From assembly GCA_947296775.1 (NCBI GenBank), contig CAMYRF010000005.1:1-15780 (forward strand): a stretch of 15,780 bases of DNA. Direction: 5' to 3'. The stretch's first letter is position 1; each line of letters opens with the position of its first letter. The notes under the pieces were generated by a model. It saw nothing but the letters and a program-made list of their open reading frames with translations. It had not been told where the DNA came from and did no database searches. Below, piece by piece: positions 1 to 5,870 of this stretch. The position numbers and the translations under genes are program-made. The DNA is from an uncultured Mycoplasmatota bacterium. GTDB taxonomy: Bacteria; Bacillota_I; Bacilli_A; RF39; UBA660.

Positions 1-30
1 TTTTGTTAACAAATTGATTTGTACTTATAC

Positions 31-69
31 AAAAAAACAAAGTAATCTTTTTCTTAGATATACTTTGTT
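31..69 (-). terminator. Rho-independent terminator of the GH3 gene
   Basis: Arms AACAAAGTA (36-44) and TACTTTGTT (61-69) can pair over nine bases, and three further base pairs are possible after a bulge. Read on the minus strand the hairpin is followed by seven T (31-37). The stop codon of the GH3 gene (68-70) overlaps the upstream arm. The stem is AT-rich, so its strength is uncertain. Confidence 0.5.
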
Positions 70-1435
70 ATTTTGTGGTTGTAAACATTCCTTTATAATA
101 TTTCCAAGCAAGTATTCTTAATGCTGCTCTATCAACTACTTTTTCTTCTAACTGACCATCTTGAACGGCTTTTACTATCTTATCTATGCTGCCAGTTGAA
201 TCTGTAACTATTAAAAGATCATTTCCTGCTTTTAGAGCTTTTACTAAGGCGTCTTCATCTTTTATTGCTGACATTGATAAATCATCAGTTATTGATATTC
301 CACTAAATCCTACTGTGTTTTTTAGCAAATTATGAACGCTTGCAGATAATGAGGCTGGTTCATTTGGATCAATACTTTTTATTATATTATGACTAACTAA
401 TACAGCTTCGGCTCCCGCCTTTGTTCCAGCAATAAATGGTGGTAGATCTTGGTCTCTGATTTCATCAAACGTTCTATTATCTACTGCTTCCCCTTGGTGT
501 GTATCGGTGTTATTTCCATATCCAGGGAAGTGTTTTAATGTATATGAAACTCCCGTTCCTTTGCTTGCGTTGATAACTGTTCTTGCATATTCTGAGGTAA
601 TGTTGGTGTTTTCTCCTATTGTTCTTTCATATATGTATGCTTTTGTGTCTGTTGCTACATCGACTACTGGCGCTAAATTTAGATTTATGCCTAGATTGTT
701 TAGTATTTTACTTTTGTCGATGGTATCTTGTTTTATTGCATCCATTCCACCTGATTTATATAGTTGTTGTGGGGATTTAAATGGCGTTTCGACTAGTTTT
801 TGATTACTTGAAACTCTAATTACTTTTCCGCCTTCTTCGTCAACAGCGATTAAAAGTGGAATATCTGATGCTTGTTGTAATGATCTAATTTTACTTTTTA
901 CTTGTGATGTTGATTTGTTATCGAAATCACGTTTATATAGGATATATCCACTATATGGATTATCTTTTAGTAATTCTGCTGCGCCTGTTTCTGGAGCCCC
1001 TACTAATAGTACTTGACCGACTTTTTCTTTTAAGGTCATTTTATCTAGTTTTTTTGCTGCTTGTTTATAGAAAATGCTAAAAGCGCTTTTATCTTCCATC
1101 ATTGTCTGAATATCATCACCATTTAATTTTGCGCATTTTATGATGGATACTGTTTGATATTCTGTGTCTTTATCTAAGTCTCCTGTATAGCTTATGGTTA
1201 GATTTTCACCTGATACAAAACTTTCTTCATTGTCAAAGTCATTAAATGTATAGATAATATCATCTTTATCTTGAACTGTTAGTGTGTTTCCAGAAACTGA
1301 TAATACTGTTGCAGTTAGTTCATTTGTCTCTAATTCTGTTTGCTCCTCTTTTTTATTTTTATTTGTAACTAGAAATATGACTAGTACAATAACAAGTATG
1401 AGTCCTATAACTCCAATTATAGTTTTTTTATTCAT
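68..1435 (-). CDS. Membrane-anchored glycoside hydrolase family 3 beta-N-acetylhexosaminidase (NagZ-like)
   Basis: Likely removes terminal beta-N-acetylglucosamine from peptidoglycan fragments outside the membrane. Residues 5-23 form one hydrophobic segment after MNKK with no lipobox cysteine, so the protein is probably membrane-anchored rather than a lipoprotein. Residues 40-105 are a small beta-rich domain not part of the GH3 core. The GH3 barrel follows: AVDEEGG (197-203), KHFPGYG (301-307), the D311-x-H313 pair that matches the acid/base dyad of NagZ enzymes, and ITDDLSM (382-388), whose D384 matches the catalytic nucleophile. All key residues are present, so it should be active. It lacks the C-terminal domain of two-domain GH3 enzymes. 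AAGGAGGAAATT precedes ATG and fixes the start. It is a single gene with its own promoter and terminator. The exact substrate is inferred from the family. Confidence 0.9.
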   Translation of the reverse strand: MNKKTIIGVIGLILVIVLVIFLVTNKNKKEEQTELETNELTATVLSVSGNTLTVQDKDDIIYTFNDFDNEESFVSGENLTISYTGDLDKDTEYQTVSIIKCAKLNGDDIQTMMEDKSAFSIFYKQAAKKLDKMTLKEKVGQVLLVGAPETGAAELLKDNPYSGYILYKRDFDNKSTSQVKSKIRSLQQASDIPLLIAVDEEGGKVIRVSSNQKLVETPFKSPQQLYKSGGMDAIKQDTIDKSKILNNLGINLNLAPVVDVATDTKAYIYERTIGENTNITSEYARTVINASKGTGVSYTLKHFPGYGNNTDTHQGEAVDNRTFDEIRDQDLPPFIAGTKAGAEAVLVSHNIIKSIDPNEPASLSASVHNLLKNTVGFSGISITDDLSMSAIKDEDALVKALKAGNDLLIVTDSTGSIDKIVKAVQDGQLEEKVVDRAALRILAWKYYKGMFTTTK

Positions 1436-1471
1436 AATTTCCTCCTTGCTTAATGATATGCACCTGAGTTT

Positions 1472-1477
1472 ATTATA
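1472..1477 (-). promoter_or_regulatory. Putative -10 box of the GH3 gene
   Basis: A perfect TATAAT on the minus strand lies about 35 bases upstream of the GH3 start codon. The hexamer 17 bases upstream (1495-1500, TTAAAT) is a poor -35 box, so the call rests mainly on the -10 and its position between the preceding terminator and the ribosome site. Confidence 0.4.
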
Positions 1478-1580
1478 TGAATTTTGTGTTATTTATTTAA
1501 TTCATAAGTTGTAATAAAAATATATTTGTCATTTGCTTTTGCGCATTTAATATCTATTATTTTTTCATTAAAATTTTCTA

Positions 1581-1610
1581 CAAAAAAAGCTTTAACTTTT
1601 GTTAAAACTT
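1581..1610 (-). terminator. Strong rho-independent terminator of the beta-helix membrane protein gene
   Basis: On the minus strand a ten-base-pair stem (arms 1601-1610 and 1587-1596, one G-U pair) closes an AAAA loop (1597-1600) and runs into a T tract (1582-1588). The TAA stop codon of the upstream gene (1609-1611) sits at the base of the stem. Confidence 0.8.
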
Positions 1611-2685
1611 ATTTTTCTTTAGCAAAGATATTTACAATTAAGCCTAAGCCTACTAGTGTTGTAACTATTGAAACTAGGGTTCTAACACCAGGGATTAAAC
1701 TGCATAGGAATAAGATGAATAACCCGATTACTCCTAAACCTAACATATTGATATCTTTATCAAAGACTTTTTGCCATATTTTGTAGCCTATTAGGTAGGC
1801 AGTAAAAATTGTTGAGATGTAAATTGCAATTCCATAGAATAATAGCAGTATTATGGCGAGTGGAATTCCTATTAAAGTACAGAATAATAATACCATAATT
1901 ATTGGAACTAATATTAATGTGACTAGTCCTTTAGTAAATACTTCTATTATTTCACTAAATTCTATCTTTTCATATTTATTATTCATTTTGGTAAATACAT
2001 TTGGGAATAATAAAGTGATGGCTGCAAATACTAATGTTAGACAAAGGAATGACCAAATTTTTGCGGATACTGTGGAAAAGTAATTTTCATCGTCTTCTTT
2101 TTGTATGGCATCTGTCTTTTCTGTTTTTCCAATTTTTGCGCCATTTTCTACTTTATAAATACTATCTTCTGGGTATGATAGTGTTTGTTCCACAGTTGTT
2201 TCTTTTTGAATTTCTATTTTGTTAACGTAAAGTTTTACGTGGCCTTTTATATTAGCATTTTTAAAAGTTACTTTTGCAGCATATATGCTGATGTTACGAT
2301 CAAAGTTACCACTAATTTCTACATCGTTAGCGGCTATAATTGCATCTCTACTTATTTGGGCATCTTTATTTATGGTTACAAGATTTCCAGCGATGAATAA
2401 GTCTTCTTTGACTTTTCCTTCTACTTCAATAACATTTCCAGCTAATGCAGCATAGTCACTTGTGCCTTCAAATAGTAATTTGTTTCCTGCCCCAAATGAA
2501 ATACCATTTATTGTTCCGTTGAAATGGATATTTTCACCGGCAGCAGCTACTGAGGCATTATATTTGTCTTCGATAATTACATCATTATCTACTTTACTTG
2601 TGAAGTGCTCAATTTCTTTGGCCTCTACACTTGGGATTAGTGTTAGTAGTGCTAAAATCGTTAAATATTTTATAATTTTTTTCAT
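1609..2685 (-). CDS. Exported bactofilin-like beta-helix protein with C-terminal membrane domain
   Basis: Residues 1-22 look like a signal peptide (KK, hydrophobic core, VEA before residue 23). Residues 35-175 have short alternating V/I and G/N repeats such as EVEGKVKEDLFIAGN, typical of a right-handed beta-helix of the bactofilin or polymer-forming type. Residues 207-229, 253-300 and 315-354 are hydrophobic and form several membrane segments. This architecture recurs in Firmicutes proteins of unknown function. Bactofilins proper are cytoplasmic scaffolds; here the signal peptide puts the helix outside, so it may be a surface scaffold or a sensor. That role is inference. A ribosome site AAGGTGAT precedes the ATG. 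It is transcribed alone from a good promoter at 2703-2731. No enzymatic motif was seen. Confidence 0.7.
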   Translation of the reverse strand: MKKIIKYLTILALLTLIPSVEAKEIEHFTSKVDNDVIIEDKYNASVAAAGENIHFNGTINGISFGAGNKLLFEGTSDYAALAGNVIEVEGKVKEDLFIAGNLVTINKDAQISRDAIIAANDVEISGNFDRNISIYAAKVTFKNANIKGHVKLYVNKIEIQKETTVEQTLSYPEDSIYKVENGAKIGKTEKTDAIQKEDDENYFSTVSAKIWSFLCLTLVFAAITLLFPNVFTKMNNKYEKIEFSEIIEVFTKGLVTLILVPIIMVLLFCTLIGIPLAIILLLFYGIAIYISTIFTAYLIGYKIWQKVFDKDINMLGLGVIGLFILFLCSLIPGVRTLVSIVTTLVGLGLIVNIFAKEK

Positions 2686-2702
2686 ATTATCACCTTATTT
2701 AG

Positions 2703-2731
2703 AGTTTAGCATATTTGGTTTTTTTTGTAAA
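2703..2731 (-). promoter_or_regulatory. Promoter of the beta-helix membrane protein gene
   Basis: On the minus strand TTTACA (2726-2731) is separated by exactly 17 bases from TAAACT (2703-2708), and TGC immediately before the -10 makes an extended -10. The start codon lies 17 bases beyond the -10, so the leader is very short. Confidence 0.55.
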
Positions 2732-2774
2732 TATTTTTGACTTTTTTCTACATAATAATACTGGGGTGGATCTT

Positions 2775-3278
2775 ATGATTTTATTATGCTTAAAAATATT
2801 TTTTACTAGAATATTAGATGTTTCTTTAGGTACTTTTAGAACTATTGTTGTGGTTAAGGGCAAAAATATTTTAGCTGGGATTATTGGTTTTTTTGAAGTT
2901 TTTGTTTGGTTTGTTATTGTTCAGGAGGCTTTAAATACTCCTTCTAGTAGTATATGGATAGCTGTGTTTTATTCTTTAGGTTTTGCGGCTGGTACGATTA
3001 TTGGAGGCTTTGCGACTAATCATTTTATTAGAATACCAATTACTTTGCAGATCATTACTAATAATGAAAAACTAGCTGATTATTTGCGTGAAAAAGGTTT
3101 TGGTGTTTCGGTTATTGATGTTCATGGTAAGGATGGGATTAAAAATATGCTTATTTTGGAAACGATGGATAATCATTATAGAGAGTTACTTAGTTTGATT
3201 AGGGTTGTTGATGAAAATGCATTTATTGTAGTTGATGAGAAGAAATATGTTCATAATGGCTTTTTCTTGCATAAATAA
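2775..3278 (+). CDS. UPF0316/YebE-type membrane protein with DUF2179 domain
   Basis: This is a 167-residue protein of the YebE/UPF0316 family. The N-terminal half (residues 1-90) has about three membrane helices and the conserved TRILDVSLGTFRT (11-23) near the first helix. Residues 90-165 match the cytoplasmic DUF2179 domain shared with YitT proteins (LQIITNNEKLADYL, RVVDENAFIVVDE). Molecular function is unknown. The frame stays open to an ATG at 2715, but GGGGTGGA at 2763-2770 sits at the correct distance from the ATG at 2775, and this start gives the usual family length. The gene is convergent with the thioredoxin-fold gene, whose terminator starts 2 bases after this stop. No clear terminator with a U tail was seen on the plus strand. 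Confidence 0.85.
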   Translation: MILLCLKIFFTRILDVSLGTFRTIVVVKGKNILAGIIGFFEVFVWFVIVQEALNTPSSSIWIAVFYSLGFAAGTIIGGFATNHFIRIPITLQIITNNEKLADYLREKGFGVSVIDVHGKDGIKNMLILETMDNHYRELLSLIRVVDENAFIVVDEKKYVHNGFFLHK

Positions 3279-3300
3279 AAAGTTGCTTTTTTAGCAACTT
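3276..3300 (-). terminator. Terminator of the polyprenyl synthetase - thioredoxin operon
   Basis: Arms AAGTTGCT (3280-3287) and AGCAACTT (3293-3300) pair perfectly around a five-base loop. On the minus strand the stem continues into TTTTATTT, giving a rho-independent terminator. The TAA of the thioredoxin-fold gene (3291-3293) lies in the loop and first stem base. On the plus strand no T run follows, so it would be weak for the convergent UPF0316 gene. Confidence 0.75.
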
Positions 3301-3950
3301 GAGTCGGTATCACATGTACCATAAATTTTCTTTATATTCTGATTATATGTATCTAATAATTCTTGTTTTTGTTTCTTTGTTAAACCTTTGCTTGGATCTT
3401 TTTGTGAATCAACTGTTCCAATATGAATACCTACTACTTTACCACCCATAACGAATACAGCTGTTGGGAAGTAAATTCTTTTAACGCTTTCATCATCTAA
3501 TCCTTCATAAGGTCCTAGATGATCCTTTAATTTATCTACTAGCTTATAGTAGTCTTTTGTTCCTTCTTTTTTTATGATTATTTTGCCATCTTTTAGTTCT
3601 TTTTCATCTCTAATTGGTTTGGCATTGTAATAATAAACATTTTCTATTTCATTATCTTTAGCTGCTTCTAGCAATACTGGAAGAGCGTTACGACACCATG
3701 GGCATTCTGGAAAACCTAAATATAAAATTCCTGTACCATTATTTAAAAAGTCCATTGTTTCATCAAAGGTAGCATATTTTACATTATTATCTTTTGGAAT
3801 TGTTATATCTAAATATCCTTTTTGATTGTTTAATTTTTCATATTCGTTTTTAAATTTTGTACTGTCATTATTATTTAATATGTAATATGTAATTCCTATG
3901 ATTAGTAATACAATTATTATTGCAACAATTATTATAATTTTCTTTTTCAT
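3291..3950 (-). CDS. Membrane-anchored thioredoxin-fold protein (bacteriocin accessory/thiol-disulfide type)
   Basis: A single N-terminal membrane anchor (residues 4-25) is followed by an extracytoplasmic thioredoxin fold. The active site is FPECPWCRNALP, with the redox pair C83-P-W-C86, and F161-P162-T163 is the expected cis-proline loop facing it. The closest familiar group is thioredoxin-like proteins annotated as bacteriocin transport accessory proteins, but no bacteriocin gene is nearby. The likely role is thiol-disulfide exchange on exported proteins. Two more cysteines, C213 and C219, close the protein (CDTDSSC) and could form a second disulfide. AAAGGAG lies upstream of ATG. The gene begins 11 bases after the polyprenyl synthetase stop and is surely co-transcribed. 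Fold confidence is high, partner unknown. Confidence 0.8.
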   Translation of the reverse strand: MKKKIIIIVAIIIVLLIIGITYYILNNNDSTKFKNEYEKLNNQKGYLDITIPKDNNVKYATFDETMDFLNNGTGILYLGFPECPWCRNALPVLLEAAKDNEIENVYYYNAKPIRDEKELKDGKIIIKKEGTKDYYKLVDKLKDHLGPYEGLDDESVKRIYFPTAVFVMGGKVVGIHIGTVDSQKDPSKGLTKKQKQELLDTYNQNIKKIYGTCDTDSSC

Positions 3951-3961
3951 TTTGTACTCCT

Positions 3962-5203
3962 TTATTTTACTCTGTGTTTTAAATATACGATAAATCCTTT
4001 TAGGATGTTTTTATTTGTTTCATCTATAAAGTCTATTTCGTTTAGTTGTTCCTGACTTATTTTGAATAGTTCTTCCATTTTGTTTTCGGCGTATTTTTTA
4101 GCACCTGATATTTCAAATATTTCTTTTACTTTTTCTGTTTCTATTTCGGTTAATTTTTTTCCATAGTATTTTTGTAATTCTTCTTTATAATCTGTACTCA
4201 TTGTATATGAGTATAAAATTGTTTGTTTGTATTCTTCTGGATCTGATGTGATTGATTTTCCTAATTGTTTTTCATCACCATATATACCTAAAATATCATC
4301 TTCAATTTGGAAAGCAACTCCAATTTCTAATAAGATTTCTTCCATTATTTTGATGTATTCTTCTTTAGTTCCACCTAGAATAAGACCTAAACAATATGGT
4401 CCAATCACTGAATACCATGCAGTTTTTAATTTTGCTATTTCGATTATTTTTTCTTCTAGCTTTGATGTGGTTTTAAAATATTCTTCTTTAAATGGTAAGA
4501 TAACATCTAACATTTCACCTTGACATGTTTTTATAACTACTTCGTTATAGTATTCTAAAAGATCAGCAAGATATGGATTTTCTTTATATGATTTTACAAT
4601 GATTTGATTAGCAATGTAAAAGCCTAAATCGCCAACGCATATTCCCATTGAATTACTGAAGTTTATTTTTTTTGTTTCAAAGGTATTATTTTCTTTTAAA
4701 GGGGTATTATATTTTTTTTGGTATGATACTGGAATTGTATCTTTTCCTCTTCTCATTTTTGCGTTATCAATTATATCATCGTGAATTAAAATTGATGTTT
4801 GAAATATTTCAAGAGCAGCGGCTAAATATTTGTAATTATCATCTTGTTTCCCTGTCGTTTGATAGCCTAGCCCAACTAGAGAGGCACGCAAATACTTGCC
4901 ATCTTGATTTACTCTAACAAATTCTTCAGCTGCTTCTTTTATTTCTTCATAATTTTGTTTTAATAATTTATCATCATATTCTTTTGCTTGTATATTACAT
5001 ATTTCTTTTGTATTTTTATAAAACATAAGAAATTCGTATAGATTTTTTATGTCTTCTGGTCTTATATTTTCTATTTCGCTTTGAATTATAATTTCTTGTT
5101 TACTATTTTTTAACGACCAACTTATAAAGTCTATAACATTTGTAAAACATTCAGTATTTTCCTTTGAATTATTTGTAAATAATATTTTTACTTCATTTAA
5201 CAT
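3962..5203 (-). CDS. Divergent polyprenyl (isoprenyl) diphosphate synthase with N-terminal extension
   Basis: It condenses isopentenyl diphosphate with an allylic diphosphate to build a polyprenyl chain. Motifs in order: GKYLRAS (102-108, a variant of the GK-x-LRP motif), the first aspartate-rich motif DDIID (142-146) followed by RRGK (151-154), GD (191-192), CQGEMLD (227-233), K260-T261, and the second aspartate motif as DDILGIYGD (302-310) with G in place of the last D. The GK-x-x-G-x-DL segment is degenerate (GKSITSDPEEYKQT, 315-328). Residues 1-95 are an extension not seen in typical synthases of about 300-330 residues. The small residue S137 at position -5 from the first motif suggests a product of C20 or longer; this is a weak inference. 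The start has TTGGAG upstream. First gene of an operon with the thioredoxin-fold gene. Confidence 0.85.
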   Translation of the reverse strand: MLNEVKILFTNNSKENTECFTNVIDFISWSLKNSKQEIIIQSEIENIRPEDIKNLYEFLMFYKNTKEICNIQAKEYDDKLLKQNYEEIKEAAEEFVRVNQDGKYLRASLVGLGYQTTGKQDDNYKYLAAALEIFQTSILIHDDIIDNAKMRRGKDTIPVSYQKKYNTPLKENNTFETKKINFSNSMGICVGDLGFYIANQIIVKSYKENPYLADLLEYYNEVVIKTCQGEMLDVILPFKEEYFKTTSKLEEKIIEIAKLKTAWYSVIGPYCLGLILGGTKEEYIKIMEEILLEIGVAFQIEDDILGIYGDEKQLGKSITSDPEEYKQTILYSYTMSTDYKEELQKYYGKKLTEIETEKVKEIFEISGAKKYAENKMEELFKISQEQLNEIDFIDETNKNILKGFIVYLKHRVK

Positions 5204-5227
5204 ATTATCTCCAACTTTCGTATTATC

Positions 5228-5236
5228 ATTATACCA
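5228..5236 (-). promoter_or_regulatory. Extended -10 promoter of the polyprenyl synthetase operon
   Basis: The minus strand reads TGGTATAAT, a perfect extended -10, ending 24 bases upstream of the start codon. No good -35 hexamer lies 16-18 bases upstream, as expected for promoters that rely on the TGn element. Confidence 0.55.
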
Positions 5237-5261
5237 TAACTTTGATGTAATTTATAGTTTA

Positions 5262-5294
5262 GAAAAAAATAAAATACTGTGTGGTATTTTATTT
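5262..5294 (-). terminator. Orphan rho-independent terminator downstream of the leader relic
   Basis: An 11-base-pair stem (5267-5277 with 5284-5294) closes a six-base loop, and the minus strand ends in a T run (5263-5269). It terminates no intact gene. It lies about 30 bases after the in-frame stop of the leader relic, so it may be the surviving 3' end of the lost gene. Confidence 0.6.
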
Positions 5295-5326
5295 ATAATT
5301 GCATCTTTAACTAATTTTGTTGATGG

Positions 5327-5448
5327 TTATATTGCGATTGGCGTTATGTTTAGATTGGTACTGAAAGCCGAATACCCTACTGTTAATATAAATAATATGC
5401 TTAATTTTGTTAGTATTATAAATTTTATTTGTTGCTTTTTCTTCTCAT
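5327..5448 (-). pseudogene. Relic of a BspA-like surface protein gene (leader fragment only)
   Basis: The 307-base stretch 5204-5510 holds no intact gene. Inside it, the minus strand matches the first about 120 bases of the surface protein gene at 8877-9890, including GTGAAATAGAAT before the ATG (5446-5448), the ATGAGAAGAAAA start and the whole membrane leader. By eye about 13 of 89 aligned bases differ. Translation from the ATG stops after MRRKSNK because of a small deletion; in the shifted frame it reads QIKFIILTKLS, ILFILTVGYSAF, then STNLNIT, followed by PIAI and a stop. The rest of the gene, all the repeats, is missing. An orphan terminator follows. It most likely results from an internal deletion in a former paralog. 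It is not expected to be expressed as protein. Confidence 0.75.
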
Positions 5449-5475
5449 ATTCTATTTCACTGTATACACTATATC

Positions 5476-5512
5476 AAAAAAAACAAGGTAATTTTTTTGG
5501 ATAGATTACCTT
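5476..5512 (-). terminator. Terminator of the ABC-GntR operon
   Basis: Arms AAGGTAAT (5485-5492) and ATTACCTT (5505-5512) pair over eight bases around a 12-base loop, and the minus strand then reads G followed by eight T (5476-5483). The GntR stop codon (5511-5513) overlaps the stem. The same T run aligns with the poly(T) tract upstream of the intact surface protein gene, so the operon terminator abuts the relic. Confidence 0.7.
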
Positions 5513-5870
5513 ATTTTAATTTGCTTAAAATTTCTTCTTTTGTAATTCCTAGTTTTGTAAGTTCTTTTATTTTTTGATTTATTTCATCAATACCTGTTTT
5601 TATTATTTTGTCTTTTATTTTGGATGGATTATCTATGATAAATGTACCTTTAGTAGAAAGGGTTATAATTACCCCATCGTTTTCTAACATACTGTAAGCT
5701 TTTCTAATTGTATTTGGATTTACTCCTAGACTGCTAGCCATTTCCCTAGTTGATGGAAGCTTATCTTTTGGTTTTAGTATTCCAAGGGCAACAAATTTGG
5801 TAATTTGCTGGACAATTTGTTTGAAAATTGGTTTTCTACTTTGGTAATCTAGACTAACAATATTATTCAT
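5511..5870 (-). CDS. GntR-family transcriptional regulator, YtrA subfamily
   Basis: A 119-residue DNA-binding repressor. Residues 10-75 form the GntR winged helix: PIFKQIVQQI, then KLPSTREMASSLGVNPNTIRKAYSMLENDGVI with the recognition helix around 49-60, then the wing STKGTFI (77-83). Instead of a large effector domain it has only a short helical tail (85-119), which defines the YtrA type. These regulators typically control a neighbouring ABC transporter. The gene lies last in the operon, whereas in the Bacillus ytr operon the regulator comes first. Its ATG overlaps the permease stop by eight bases (ATGAATAA) and no Shine-Dalgarno sequence is visible upstream, so translation probably depends on coupling with the permease. 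The likely binding site is the inverted repeat at 8780-8805. Confidence 0.9.
   Translation of the reverse strand: MNNIVSLDYQSRKPIFKQIVQQITKFVALGILKPKDKLPSTREMASSLGVNPNTIRKAYSMLENDGVIITLSTKGTFIIDNPSKIKDKIIKTGIDEINQKIKELTKLGITKEEILSKLK

Noticed and set aside
1526..1786. Plus-strand open frames within the minus-strand genes at 68-2685
   Set aside because: They have no ribosome site and run antisense to well-supported genes.
2737..2765. TTGACT as -35 box for the UPF0316 gene
   Set aside because: No acceptable -10 lies 16-18 bases downstream; AT-rich hexamers present are at wrong spacing. No promoter is reported for this gene.
2715..2774. Longer N-terminus for the UPF0316 gene from ATG 2715
   Set aside because: It would overlap the divergent promoter, lacks a ribosome site, and adds 20 residues not typical of the family.
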